From Thinopyrum elongatum (lineage: Eukaryota > Streptophyta > Magnoliopsida > Poales > Poaceae), in contig CM022297.1 in the NCBI GenBank assembly GCA_011799875.1, forward strand, positions 542,212,220 through 542,276,219: a stretch of 64,000 bases of DNA, given 5' to 3'. Below the pieces are notes generated by a model. The model was not told the origin of the DNA. It was given only the letters and a program-made list of their open reading frames with translations, and made no database searches. The stretch's first letter is position 1; every line of letters begins with the position of its first letter. Below are positions 20,654-33,477 of this stretch, piece after piece. Made by a program: the position numbers and the translations under genes.

Positions 20654-22359
20654 GTAGGTCTAGCATTTTCACTCCACCCCCCTTGAATTCAACTACGTCC
20701 CACTGCCACCTGACTGATACATTAATCCCGTAAGATTAATTATGTATGTGTAGCTTTGCTCTATCATCCACGATTTGATGATCTACCTTGGATGGGTTAA
20801 AAGTGTTCGAACAGCCCAGTCCTGACATTTTCGGACGGTTTGGTGATCGGTGTTATAGATGTCCTACATTTTTGTCTCAAAAAAAAAAGATGTCCTACAT
20901 TTTACACCGGTTTTTGTTTGAAAACCAGTCTTCCAAACAGGTCCTTCATCTTTCCTACTCATTCGTTATGTATTCACCCTTATTAGTTTTCGGTCGGTTA
21001 CGACCGTTCGATCTTTAAGTATGGACCAGAACTACTCTCGTGCTCCTCCGCCCCAATCCGATAACCCCCTTTCGCTTTGGAGCACGGCGATGGCACCGCG
21101 GCCCATTGGTCTGTGACCACGGGGCCTCACACCCACACTATATCTCACATCACACCGAATAGGATGTAAGATAAAACTAGTCTCACCTTGCTAGCTCATG
21201 CTTCGGTTCCTTTTCGTTTCATCAAGCCCAAGATCAACCAGAACAAAAACTTGACACTTCATGTAAGAAAGAATTCTCAACTGCTTTACCACCCCTCTTG
21301 CTTTCCAATCATCATAAGAATACAAACAAGACACCGACCAATGCTGTTTACTCCAGGGATATAAACTAGCTTGCACAGTTCTCATGCAGATTTGCTAACA
21401 AGTTCACCAACTAATGCTGTAGCAACGACAAATATTCTTGCAAATTCTTCATCTTCTGAAAACTACAGAGATATTCAGAAAATTCAGTTACAGAGGCAGC
21501 AAAAATTCTAGGATACCAGATATAAGTCATTAGATTAGATTAAAGATGGCCAGATGGTGGATGCAGTTGTTTTTTTTTTTTTGCGGGGAGTGGATGCAGT
21601 TGTTTAACCACCAGTAAACATTTCAGTTTACGGCTGCGTAAATCCAGAGCAATTAGTCAACGGATGAAGACTACTTTACTTAGTAGTACTACAGAAACCA
21701 GTAGCCTATCTATCTACGGAGCTGTACAAACTAGAAAGTTAACAAACTTAGATATGAATAAGTTTCATATATCTCTATTTGAAGAAATTGACGAACTGTA
21801 CCTATAGAAATGGCAAACAACAACAACTTGGAAGTTGATTATCCCACAACAAAAAAATTCCGTACTTATAGAAATGAAGAAGTTGTTGTTGCCATTTCTA
21901 TAGGTACCGGAAACCAATAATTAACTTGGAAGTTGATTATCCAACAACAACAAAATTATATTGCCAATGAAGAAAAGTAAAATTGTAACACAGAGTGTCA
22001 TTACCTTCTTCAAGAAACGTACAGGTACATTAAGTTTTCCCAAAACTCTAGAGCTTTTTTATAATCTCTTAGCACATCAGTCTCCAAAAGTTCTGCAGTC
22101 AGCTGCACAAACAACAATGTAGAGCTTCGCTGGACTGTGGACTCCAAATTCTCAATCACATCTCCAAGCAATTCAGGGAGCCCCGCAGCTGCTTTGGATT
22201 ACATGCACTGGGTCATGCAACTCCCGGACAGCGCCACGAGATTTCCAACTCAGCATGCCCATCCTTAATTGAAGGGCCTGCTGCGCAGCTCATTGTTGGT
22301 AAAACAGATTCCCCGCATAATCTGACATATTCAAACTGCTTTTCGACACCGGAAATCAA
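20654..22359. other. Spacer and 3' region of the NLR gene
   Basis: No independent gene is supported. The part from about 22000 to 22359 is transcribed downstream of the NLR stop codon if the gene has a 3' untranslated region; on the minus strand it shows intron-like CAG/GTA borders. A 28-bp inverted repeat at 21798-21829 and 21880-21907 and a 20-bp direct repeat (AACTTGGAAGTTGATTATCC at 21825 and 21923) lie further down. Confidence 0.4.
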
Positions 22360-25300
22360 CTAATACCAATATTTAACGGAAGGGTGGTTTGGGTTCATTG
22401 ATACAACTTTCCTGAATGCAGACACCGTGGCATCATGGGAGCAAGGCCCAAACATATGTATCTTCTGGAGGCATAACAGGTGCTCCACGCCGACAGGTAT
22501 ACTGCCGCCCCACTCCTTGATAAAACAAATGTTGAGGGTTTGTAGGTTGGGCATGACCCCCGCCTCAAACCCCAGGTATGCCATAACATCTTCCCCAGAC
22601 AAAAATGTGAAGTGCTCCAACACCGGGAATAGCCCTGTGCTCAATATAGCCCTTTCTTTAGGGATAAACTGCGCACTAAAATGGAGTTCAATGAGGGAGG
22701 GAAGCTCTCCAAAAAGATGGAACTCCTCAGTTGATGTATCTACCACACACAGGTTGAGGATGCGTAGGCAGTGGAGACCACCCATCCATATGGGAACTCT
22801 ACCGAAATTCCATAATTTCCCGTGAAAATGCTCGATACATTGAAAAGGATTGGATAATGAGCCTAACTGATATTTTTCATCAGTGGTACCATCAATTTGA
22901 AGAGTTTTTAGGTTATGGAGCTTTCCAATGGAGCAGGCCAAAGCATCAAGTTCTGGTCTCTCCAAAAAAAACCACTTTGATCTTCAGTTCCTTTAGATTG
23001 GTCAGCCCACCAAGACCCATAATAACCTTCATCACATTCACTTTTCTTTGATTGGTCAGCTCGTTCCTCCATACTATCAGACACCGCAGCAATTTCATAT
23101 TCCCAATCCACTCAGGGAGCATTTCTTCCATTGTAACATCATGTATGTCTAGCATCTCCAAGTAAACAAGCCCTTGAAGTTCAGCAGGGACCTGTACGAA
23201 ATCTGGTCCCGAAATATACAAATACCTTAGCTGAAACAATTGGCTAATAGCAGTGAGGTCAAGTCTCTTCAGGCTTCCCCTGGGTGCATTAATTCTGAAC
23301 ACTCGAAGATACTTGAACAACAAAATAGGAGGCATGGAGTTCCCTAATAATGTAAATGATCGAACTTGCGATAGGCTAAGAACTATTCTTGGGTCATATG
23401 TTGCTTCACTACCTGCCATGGATCTCATAGATAATCGACGAACCTTGTATTTGTTGCCATGTAGCCTTTTCATGTCTTCATAATTGTATGCTACACTTAT
23501 AAAGTTATCTCTATCACACCTGCTTAGGATAAAATCAAGCATGATGTCATGTACTCTGCAAGACAACACCTCTCCATATGTTGTTTTACAAGGCTGGATC
23601 ATGCTTCTATTGATAAGCTCATTGAAATAACTCCTGCCAACATCCTCCAGATCTGGTACACTTGAACTACTAACAAGTAAGCCTTCTGCTATCCACTGTC
23701 GAACCAGATCATCTCTTAAAATCTCACAATCCTCAGGATACGTACCAAAGTACAAAAAACATGCCCGCAGGTGACCAGGAAGATGCATGTAGCTAAGGTT
23801 TAATATACTCTTCATCTCTTCCAAGGTGGGACTTGCGGCAAACTGGTGACGCAGAGAATCCCTTATGCTCTCCCAACGCTTCCTTGATCTTTCTTCACTA
23901 GCTAATAAGCTAGCTATTGTGATAATTGCAAGTGGCAATCCATGACACTTCTTCAAAATATCAGCCATAACTTCTTTAAGTTGGGGTGGACAGCCATGTT
24001 TAGACCCAAATACTCTATTCATCAATAACATTCTTGAGTTTTGTTCATTGAGGGGTTTCAACCTGTAAATGCCATCAGAGTCATTCTGACAGGCTGCACT
24101 GGCCACATCTTCCACTCTTGTTGTGACTATTACTTTGCTTTCGTTATTGCCTTCTGGAAATGCACACTTAATAATATTCCATACTGATTCATCCCACACA
24201 TCATCAACAACAATAAGGTACCTGTTCAAATGTTTGCAGAGGTTAGTTACATTATAATATAATATGACTAAATTATAGATTTTTGACAAAGTAGTTTCAG
24301 GCGAAACGCTTTTCACCCAAGGGATATATAGAATAATTTTCTGAGAAGCTATGAATTAACATAATGGATGGATAAGTAATACCAAAACATAAGACTATTT
24401 ACCATTTAAGGATGACATAGGCATTCGATAGTCTTTCCTTTAGGAAAACTATCTTTACTAATGATTAAGATGAGTAATAAAAATGTTTCTAATATATAGC
24501 AAAAATGTTTCATTTATACCCTAGCAAGTTTTACACTAGATGGATAATATAACAAAACTGAAATCGAGCTCTGTAATCATCGTATTTTTACTTGTCGATT
24601 TCTAAGCCCATAAAAGAAAAACAAACACAAATCTCACATCCATGGACAAAAGTCAGTACTGTATATCTGATTTTGATCTCAGAAATTGACATTTAGAATA
24701 ACTATCTTAAAAAGATATAAATGGGGTATGTTTAGCCCTTACAGATGGGACACAAGGCATTCTAGAGCCAGCATGTTTGTAATACCCAATCAACTATACC
24801 AAAATGTAAATCATTTTTTCTGAAGATGTTTTTTTCATGTGTTTCCCTTTCCATCATAAACACACAAAGAATCAAACAATCAACATGCAACTTGGATGGA
24901 CAAAAATCAATAACGAAACATAGGATAATTAATTGTTCAACTCAAATTTAACACAAGTAGCCTTTCAAATGACTGTCGATAGTAAGCAATACCTCTTTTC
25001 TTGCAGATGCCCCCTTAGCTCTTCAATAATGTCATCAACCTTGCGAGTGCGAGATGAATCGGGCTCCTTCATCCTAAGTTTTAGCTGTAAATTGTTGAGC
25101 ACCTCATTCATATCAGGCCGCTGTGAAACTGAAAAAAAATGCCTTGCAATCGAATTGCGAGCCAATTTTATCATACACTTGTTTGCCAAGTGTAGTTTTA
25201 CCAAGCCCAACGAATCCCACGATTGACACCACCTTGAGTTTCGTATGGGTATCCATCAACAAAGTGGCAACCTTCTTCATTGGGCCATCAATGGCCACAA

Positions 25301-25793
25301 GAGTAGTTGCCTCCTGATAGACAGCTCGCAGCCGAGGGTCAACAATCACGGAGCTAGAGGGTGGCTTCCAATCATCAATCTTATATCTTTGGCGGCGATC
25401 ATTTGCCTCTAAGGCAAGAGTCTTCAGCTCTTCCATGCGGTGGGCTATCTGAAGGTGCTGTCGCAACTTCTTGATGCGACGAGAAGTCTTCTTGATGAAG
25501 CCCACCTTGGCATCATCACCTCGAGATTGGCGCATAAAGTCATCGATGCAATTCTCCATGTCATAGGACATCTCCCTGACATGGTCCCTCCAGTCCTTGA
25601 TGGATGGATCGAGCACATCCATGAGCTCCAGCTTGTGAAGGGCAGCATTCATGGCGCTGAGTTCCTTCTCAAGGAATGAGGCCTGCTTCCTGACTCCTTT
25701 GAATTCCATGTACTCGTCGCCCATGAGCATGGTGAGCTTGAAGATGAGGGGGCTCATCACCCCACTAGCCACGGTCACGATTCCACCGGCCAT
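22360..25793 (-). pseudogene. CC-NB-LRR disease-resistance-type gene with two frameshifts
   Basis: ATG at 25793. Exon 1 (25793-24993) encodes an Rx-type coiled coil with the EDVID-like DMENCIDDFM and the P-loop GFVGLGKTT. Intron 24222-24992 has a GT donor and AG acceptor and splits an Arg codon. Exon 2 (24221-22360) has kinase-2 YLIVVDDVW, RNBS-B KVIVTTRVEDVA, GLPL in CHGLPLAIITIASLLAS, RNBS-D CFLYFGTYPEDCEI, MHD-type VHDIMLDFIL, then leucine-rich repeats to SVKYWY and a stop. Spliced length is about 885 codons, normal for a cereal CNL, an intracellular immune receptor that switches on nucleotide exchange. Two frameshifts break it: eight T at 25132-25139 just after the P-loop, and eight T at about 22974-22981 in the LRR. 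In both, seven T would restore the frame. Either it is a recent pseudogene or the sequence has homopolymer errors; I cannot tell which. Confidence 0.88.
24222..24992 (-). other. Intron of the CC-NB-LRR gene
   Basis: The 771-bp intron begins GTATTGCTTAC and ends TTGAACAG on the minus strand. It lies between the coding for LQEKR and YLIVVDDVW, a common intron position between P-loop and kinase-2 in cereal CNL genes. No transposon is evident inside. Confidence 0.8.
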
Positions 25794-26163
25794 CTCCTAG
25801 CTAGCATGCTCTCTAGTCTCAATGGCTAGCTATTTTCAGAAGCAAGAGTTGGTGTAGAGAATAGAAGGAAGGCGGCTTGTTAATAGATACACGCTTCCCG
25901 CAAAGAAAAAAAAAGATACACGCGCCAAGACACTAAGCTATTGGAACCCCCATTCATTGGGGTGTGTATGAACGCATGTGTGGGCAGATGCTTCAAATAG
26001 ATAAGTTTTTTCTTGATTAGAGACTAGATAGTTGGTCTACATAATACAGATAACCAAGCAAAGGCACGAAGAAGACAGCACAACGGACACTAGCAACCAG
26101 AACCCGAGGGAACTATAAAATCACGTCAACTCAATTGGACTACTAATTTAACTACTTCCTCCA
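25794..26163 (-). promoter_or_regulatory. Upstream region of the CC-NB-LRR gene
   Basis: This sequence immediately precedes the NLR start codon and should hold its leader and core promoter. No single TATA box stands out. The MITE-like units start at 26164, so about 370 bp separate the ATG from transposon sequence. Confidence 0.3.
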
Positions 26164-26747
26164 AGCATGGTTAATAATATAGCCAACAATCTGCTATAAG
26201 GAGTTGCCATGTCATCTAGAGCCAACCTAATAGCCGACATGTACAATAGTAAGTTTTGAATATGTACTATTTTATTAATAGCTGGCCACCTTACAATCTC
26301 ACAAAGTGTCTTCGGTCTTGTGCTATAGTTGGCTCTTAATCTACAGCCCACTTTCATTCTTTTTTCTCTTCTCTCTTCTTCAACTAAGCAAAAATATAAT
26401 ATTTTAGTTCTTATAGCCTGCTTATGTCATGGTTAATAAGTGAGCCGGTTGTGGGCTATATGCCAAGGCCATGTCACATAATGCCTTCATTACTTCTCAC
26501 TTGTATAATAGATTGACTGTAGAATGACTATAATAATTAATATTTGCATGTGGAGGGAGGCAAGGAAGCACACCTGATTGGGAGAGAGGAAGGAACGCCC
26601 AGCTTTTTGGTTACTTTTTCTTGTTTCTACCGCTAGAGCCGGCTACGAGTGAAGTGCCCGCTTCCTTCTCTTTCTTCCCTTTTCTCTCATCCAGCTGGGA
26701 TTTTGATGACGTGGGATGACTTATAGCCTGCTGATTGGGACCTATTG
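26164..26747. mobile_element. Two adjacent MITE-like units
   Basis: Unit 1 starts GCATGGTTAATAATATAGCC at 26164, the same end as the MITE at 19928-20224. Unit 2 starts ATGGTTAATAAGTGAGCC near 26431 and ends GCCTGCTGATTGGGACC... at about 26747. Both contain the TATAGCC and GCCTGCT blocks of that family. Unit 1 seems to lack its right end. Confidence 0.45.
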
Positions 26748-26749
26748 TA

Positions 26750-26982
26750 CTCCCTTCGTTTCTTTTTAGCTTGCATATAAAATTTGGTCAAAGTCAAATT
26801 TTGTCAACTTTGACTAAGTTTATAGGAAAAACTATCAAGATTTACAATGTGAAAACAATATTATTAGATGCATGATGAAATAAATTTTCATATCATATAG
26901 CTTCAGTATTGTAGATGTTGATATTTTTTCTTACAAAGTTAGTCAAACTTTATCAAGTTTGACTTTGACCAAACGGAGGGAG
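26750..26982. mobile_element. Stowaway MITE, 233 bp
   Basis: The ends CTCCCTTCGTTTCTTTTTAG and the reversed CTCCCTCCGTTTGGTCAAAG fit the Stowaway terminal consensus, with TA on both sides (26748-26749 and 26983-26984). The interior is AT-rich with inverted GTCAAA/TTTGAC blocks. It abuts the MITE-like units upstream of the NLR gene. Confidence 0.88.
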
Positions 26983-26984
26983 TA

Positions 26985-27812
26985 AACTTTTGTCCATTGG
27001 CATTTGTATCTGTGCAAGTGTGTGTGCAGCTAATTAATTGCGTTAAATTTGATAAAACTAGCTAGCTACTAGCAACGAACCAATATCACACGCATAGGAT
27101 AAATGCAGGACGAGAGCTAGCTTGTAATATCAGCATACAGGAGGAGATGGAAATCCATCTTTAGTTGAGTATTCTCTTTCCTCTTTTATCATACTGAATC
27201 ACATCGTATCATGATACTGAATCCTCTTTTCTGTTTGCTCATCAGCAAACACTGAGTGAGAGACGCCAACAAACGCGTTGTGTGTTTAATTAACCCCTTG
27301 CCGGTTACCTAACCCACTAGTTCATTTGGCCGGCGAGCTATTGTATTAAATCAGTACTAGCCCAATCAGTACTAGTGGACCTTTGGCCAGCGAGCTATTG
27401 TATTCTAAATAATGACATGACTCCACCTGCTAGCCGAATCCAATAATGGACCTCTTGCTTGTGTGGATGAAGAGGTAGTTGCGTGAGACGGCCGTTTTCT
27501 TGATGATTAATAACTAGTTTCGTGGGGAGTATCATATAGTATTATTATGCATATGATACTATGATACTAGTGTATGATATTACTCCCTTCAATTCTTTTT
27601 ACCTTGGGCATAACACCAAGCCTGGATACCAAGGAGAGGCAAAGATGCAAAAAATTGGACTTTTTTACCCCTACGACCGTTTTGCAGGTGTCATTGCCAA
27701 GGATTTTCTCTCTGCTCCGTTGCATACAAGGGGATTTTTTTTTGCGGTACATTTCTCTTTCTTTTTCCTCCGTTTCTTACATGATTGAGAGTTTGAGACG
27801 GCTTCTTTTCGA
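26985..27812. other. Spacer without a recognisable gene
   Basis: AT-rich sequence. A short stretch at 27582 begins CTCCCTTCAATTCTTTTTAC like a Stowaway end, but no partner end was found. Short frames near 27560-27990 have no recognisable product. Confidence 0.4.
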
Positions 27813-29560
27813 TTCAGCAATGAAGTTTGTTATTTCTGAAGTCTGGCTGATCCACAGCAAGAAGAAAAGGAGGAAAAGCCACCCTTCCCGCGTCACTCCC
27901 GCTGGCGACCGGGAGGTCCACCGCAGCGTAGCCGGTCTCTACCCCTCCTCCCACCTCTTCTCCTCGCCGCCGCCAGGCAAAGCCCGGTAGGCAGTTGCGG
28001 CAGCGGGGACTAGCGCGGGCGGGCATCCTCTGGCTGGTGGCGGGGCGCGGCGGTACGATGAAAGGCGTCGGCGGCGGGGGCTCGTGCGTGTTCCACTCCC
28101 GCAGCTACGTCTGGATGTGGCGTGGAGGGCTGCGCGGGGCACCTCTTGGGTGGCCGTGGTGGCTCAATCTGGTTTGTCCAGATCTGGCCGCCGGCTCCTT
28201 GGGGTGCGCGGGGCTCTCTTCCGGTCGTGGTGGCGGCCCCTGACTGGAACTCCCCTCCGGTGACAGGCGCTGGCTCCGGCTGGGGTTCTCTCGTGCTTCG
28301 GGCTAGTTGGTGTGGGGTGGGAGCTCCTGGTGGTTTGCACCAGTCGTCGGTGTACTCGCGGCATGACGGTTGGCGTGTGATGGCAGGGTGCAAGGTGATG
28401 ATGGTTGCCTCCTCCTCCTGGGTTTTGAGCGACGGTGCGCAGAGCTGGGCGGGCGCCGGATGTGTCGGCCGCACGTGTAACGAGGAAGGTTCGGATTTAG
28501 GGTTCATGCTCGGGCGGGCCAGGTCAGGGCCCGGGGCGGATCGAAGCATGTGCTTTGGGTAGGAGAGGTTGGGCTTGGCCCAGGATGTGCTTGCGGGTCT
28601 CCTCGCAGGTAGGGTGCTCGATGGTGGTGGTCATGTTAGCATTGCGTCGGTGCGCGAATTGGCGCCGATGACCACGGAAATGGCATCGTGTGAGCTCGCC
28701 TGGCCAAGGGATGGGGCTGGCTCGCCGGCGGCCGGTGGTAGTCTCGGAGTTGTGTCCTGCTCAGTCCACCGGGATTGGCTAGGGACCCAGGTGTGGGTGC
28801 CTTCTACGGTGGAGGCGCCCACCCAGACTCGGGGAGTGACGCCGGGCTAGGAGTGTCGTCGCTCTTCCTACTGTGGTTGAGTGCATTGTGATGTGAGCGG
28901 CGCACGCTATCTCGCGAGTGGGATGCTGGGGCAGCGGCCCCGGATGGCGGTTCCCATGGATGCTCTTCGCCGGGCATCATTGCGGTGGTGGTGGCTCTCC
29001 TCCCGGGTTGTGTGGACAACGGAAGGTGTTGCGACGGGTAGCTCGGACGTGGCCTCTCTCTCAAAGAGGCGGCATCCTGATCCGGATCTGGGGATCTGAC
29101 ATCATTGCATTCCTCTTGGCGGCCTCATGGTGGCACGGGTGAGTTGTCGAGCAAAAGCTCTGTGCCTTGGCGCCCACGACGGCGACACCTGTAGGTGCTG
29201 CACTCTTCTTGAAGAAGTCGTTGTGGTTCTTCTCTCCGAGTCAGGGCTCGGGGTGAAGATCTTTGTCCGTGGAGTAGGTTGCGGCGATGCTCTGCGCCGT
29301 TCTCCCTCTTGGAGGCGTTGTCGTGGAGCTTAGTGTGCTAGGTCGTAGCATGGGGTGTGTCGTAGCGTGGGGTGTGTTTAGTTCTCTCGGTGCTCTTTGT
29401 TGGTACATAGTCACGTGTGTTCTGTGTCTTCCGGTTATCTCAAGATTGGCTTTGTAAGAGGGATACATCACCATCTTGTATCGTTCGGTCATGTACTTTT
29501 CCAGGTGTTGTTTTATTTATAAAACGGGGCGAAAGCCTGTTTCAAGAGTTTGTTATTTTT
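27813..29560 (+). mobile_element. GC-rich retroposon-like sequence
   Basis: A GC-rich, intronless stretch of about 1.7 kb ends at about 29516-29546 in TTTATAAAACGGGGCGAAAG, a tail I recognise as common at the 3' ends of repeated retroposon-like sequences in Triticeae. Several plus-strand frames (for example 28122-28562 and 28569-28850) are open, but no domain is recognisable. No target duplication was found. A 5'-truncated LINE or similar is the best guess. Confidence 0.3.
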
Positions 29561-30440
29561 TGCCACCGGTGTGGTCTCGAACAATATTAGACCAACACAT
29601 GCAATGATTTCTTCAGGATATAGTTTGGGTTTTCTTTTTGAAACTATCTTTTCATTTTTATTTTAGTTTGAAACTGTTGATATAGTTTGTGATTCATTCA
29701 CCTCACTGTATTCTATGGCCATATCATCTCCAACTGTCAATTGGATAGGTAGATCGCTCAGAATAACAACACCAACTCATGCTACTATACAAGGATAAAT
29801 TGTGATTAAGAAACAAATAGATACTAGCTCCAGGATCAGCTCATCATCATCAAGGGCCTAATTTTTCTCTTCAAAGGATCAACCAGCAGTGACCATGAAA
29901 CCCTTTCTTGCCCTTTCTAGCTATCCTGCTTGTTCTTCTAGCTCCCACTATAAGGCTATATAACCGAAAGTCCTATTCTGCTCCCGATCTCAAATTAGCT
30001 CGGGGCGAACAGTAAAATAAAAAAATAAAAAAAAATCTTGATTTTTTTGTACCAAACTTCGACAAATGTTTTGTATGGTTGACAAATTTCATCACGAAAT
30101 GACATTCGTGGAAGTCATGGCAAAAAAGCAAAATCTGCAGTCCAAAATGCTTTCAAAAATAGCATTTTTGGAGCATCAATTTTTTTTTGTTTGTTTTTGC
30201 CACGACTTCCTATTTTGCTATGAGGCCCTGGTGTTCTCCTCACCCATGTATCATGGGCCTTTTATCATCATGTCAGATCTTATCCACTGAATATATGCGA
30301 GTAGAAGGTGTTGATTGTATTGAATTGACAAGACCTGATTGATCCTGGTATTGGATGTGTGTTGTCTCACCATGTACCGAGCTTATATCTTCTCACCTAT
30401 TGGGATCAGAGAGGCTGAATTTGGCATGACAAATGGAATT
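29561..30440. other. AT-rich spacer
   Basis: No gene or element with ends was recognised. A stretch around 30030-30210 has low-complexity T and A runs and the words CACGA and GACTTCC often seen in cereal repeats. Confidence 0.35.
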
Positions 30441-30449
30441 GACAACGTT

Positions 30450-31850
30450 CAAATGAATGCACTGATGCGGCTTGAAACTGCGTCGGTATTTCCCCAAAGA
30501 GAAAGGGATGATGCAGTACAGCTACGGTAGGTATTTCCCTCCGTTATGAAACCAAGGTATCAATCCAGTAGGAGAACCAAGCAACACTATATAAACGGTA
30601 CCTGCATACAAAGAACAAATCCTCGCAACCCAACGCGTAAGAGGGGTTGTCAATCCCTTCTCGGTAAAAAGATAGATTGGTTTATATGTGTTTGGATAAA
30701 TAGATCTGAATGAAACGTGAAATAAAATAAATAAAGAAAAAGTGCAGCAAGGTATTTTTGGGTTTTTGGAATAATAGATCTGAAAACAAATGCGAATAAA
30801 AATAGATCTCAAAGCAATATGATAAAAGATAGACCCGGGGGCCGTGGATTTCACTAGTGGGTTCTCTCGAGAAAATAGCATACGGTGGGTAAACAAATTA
30901 CTGTTGGGCAATTGATAGAAGATCAAATAATTATGACGATATCCAAGGCAATGATCAATATATAGGCATCATGTCCAAGATTAGTAGACGAACTCCTGCC
31001 TGCATCTACTACTATTACTCCACACATCGACCGCTATCCAGCATGCATCTAGTGTATTAAGTTCATGGAGAAACAGAGTAATGCAATAAGAATGATGACA
31101 TGATGTAGACAAGATCTATTCATGTAGGAATAGACCCCATCTTGTTATCCTTAGTAGCAACGATACATGCGTGCCACCTTCCATCCACTCACCTTCATGA
31201 CCGACTGCACGGTATAACAAGCAAAAGGGTTATAAACAAAATACATGCATGCATCAAAGTCATATAAAAATTTGGCATGACCTTGCCTAAAAATAGGACA
31301 TATCGAGTTTGCTCGAAATTCTCCGAAACGGAAATAAATCGACATTTCGGCAAAACATAAGCAACTCAGGGGGCATGTCACTCGCACAAATCCCTTCATA
31401 TCGCAAACACACATATTCCCATTCTTGAAATGCACAACTTTTTACTCACCTATCTCCTGAGAGAGATCAAGCACGGTTAGATGTGAGGCCTCGCTACCTA
31501 TAGGGATGATCGAAAGTGTGGATGGCTAAATAGCTAGCTAGATCTAGTTGTTGGGAGGAGAGATGACACTAGCTAACTAATGTAGAGGGAGAGAGATGAG
31601 CTAGCCAGATCTATATCTATGGAAGGAGGGAGAGCCCAATAAATGAGGTAGATAGAGACGAGAGGCCATTTATGGAGGAGAATTATGGTGCACGGGGGCA
31701 TTAATGGGAGAGAAGAGAGGTAGAAGGAAGAGAGAAGAAGGGCAATAATGGTGGAGAACTAACTTAGAGAGGGGAGAGGGGAAAGGAGGGGAGAGGGCAA
31801 AAGGGGGAGGAGGGGGAGGGGGAGAGCGGGGTTGAAAAGGTGGCACCAGC
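30450..31850. mobile_element. Dispersed Triticeae repeat fragments
   Basis: The segment beginning GATGCGGCTTGAAACTGCGT at 30467, followed by CGGTATTTCCCCAAAGAG, is a recurrent wheat-type repeat that I associate with the leader of an LTR element. No coding region or complete ends are visible. The later part (about 31440-31850) is rich in GAGAGGGAGA-type purine runs, as often found inside CACTA elements. Confidence 0.3.
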
Positions 31851-32215
31851 CATGCCTAGCAGTAGCGCTGTTTTCCTGAAAGCGCTACTGCTATGGTGCT
31901 TAGTAGTAGCGCTTGTCCAGAGCAGCACTACTACTAAGTGAGGCCCATTAGCACTAGCGGTGTTGTCAAAGCAAGCACTACTGCTAAAATTTTAGCAGTA
32001 GCGCTGTATTTTGGGCCGCACTGCTACTACAGCTAGCGTCGGTGGGCTCATTGGGCCCCCCACTTATCAGTAGCGATCTTTTCATTTCAAGTGGTACTGC
32101 TAAGGCATCACTTGTAGCGCTGCACGAGACCAGCGCTACTGCTAATTGGCAGCAGCTCTTATTATTTTCCAGCGCTACTACTGATGTCCTACCTATAAGC
32201 ATTTCCCTAGTAGTG
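31851..32215. mobile_element. Right terminus of a CACTA transposon
   Basis: The end at 32215 reads TTTCCCTAGTAGTG, whose complement CACTACTAGGGAAATGC is a CACTA terminus. The adjacent 350 bp hold many copies of AGCAGTAGCGCT and AGCGCTACTGCT in both orientations, the subterminal repeats of this superfamily. The matching left end was not found, so only a terminal piece is claimed. Confidence 0.72.
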
Positions 32216-33477
32216 ACGCCTCATAAAGGGCTTATAAGAAAATAAAAACACGAGTATCCAGGTGGACTAGCCATACCAAGTGATACTCAGAAAAGAAAAT
32301 AAACAAAACGAGTATCTGTTGTAGTCTAGCCATCCCAAAAGATACTCAAGGTTGCACATAAGAGGAAAAGGTTAGTCCACAGTAACATTCATGTCAACAA
32401 CAATATACACAATAGCACCAATAGTGACAATAATTATCCTGCAGAATGAACCATGATCAATTTAATTATTCCCTCTGGAGACTGACACTAAGACTGACAC
32501 TTGACCAACCCAGACTATAGTCCTTAACCGCGGACACGGCTATTCGAATAGATATAACTCTGCAAAGGGTGTACTCTTTACCCACGTGTATAGGATTTCT
32601 CTAGCCAACACCGAGACGCTGACTAATTCCCATTACGACCTTTGGGTTGAAAACACACCTGACCGGCACACACCAGATTAACTTTCCGGATGCCAGGAAT
32701 CACCCAAAGCACCGTTCAAGAGAAACTCTAAGGTGGGGAGACCATCGTCTCGAGTAGCATGCGATCACTATTAACACGCGCGGAATACAAGGGGTGCCCC
32801 CCTCTCGGCCCAGCCGGATACACCCATGCCCCCTGACCCGATGACTGGCATTGCAACCAGTACCTGGAAACCTTCATCGCGGCCTCTCTGTACGGTGTGT
32901 GCAGGGAAAGGGGTTAACAACTTACTAAACCGTACCCTACCTGTGGCAGGGACAAGTGGTAGCACGAAACCGGTATGGGGGTTACCGGAACAAGACTCGA
33001 TCTACGGTCGACTCAGGAGGTTTAAGTATTCCTACAATGGTTAGCACAACATACTTTCCTGGTAGTACCCAACAGGGTCACCACCTGGTATGTCCCAACA
33101 TACCCTCACTGATCATTCTCGTTACAACGAGATCTTAGTCTCATGGTCACTTTTCTCGTGACTGATTCTTCCTGCAAATTAGCCTAGACCAACATAGGCA
33201 TATGTGGCACATTAAAGTAACCATACTCACTTATACTCCATGTTTAAATGAAGATAAAATACCATCAAGGGGATCATGCATGTATGACTACTGATATGCA
33301 ACTTCCATATGAATTCAACATGTTCATAATTCAATTATACTTGCAAACAAACATTTATGCATTCACCATATCATGTGTTCAAGATGCTTGCCTCGAGCAT
33401 GCAGAAAGATTGGGTGCACTCCAAAACTTTGAAAATTATATCTCCCATCCATTTCCTATTTTCAAAATATTACAATT
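32216..33477 (-). mobile_element. LTR-like repeat, 3' part, split by the gypsy insertion
   Basis: Read on the minus strand this stretch ends in GGCGTCA-type sequence at its low-coordinate edge, as region 1-4312 does. It contains CTATTCGAATAGCC (near 32550, reversed) in the same context of short palindromes. It continues across the outer gypsy element at 58373 (duplicated CAATT). No protein is encoded. Confidence 0.42.

Noticed and set aside
27582..27640. Stowaway-like end CTCCCTTCAATTC
   Set aside because: No inverted partner end or TA pair at a sensible distance; not enough for a MITE call.
28122..28562. Open frame of about 146 codons in the GC-rich retroposon-like stretch
   Set aside because: No motif, Gly/Trp/Ser-biased and overlapped by equally long frames on the other strand.
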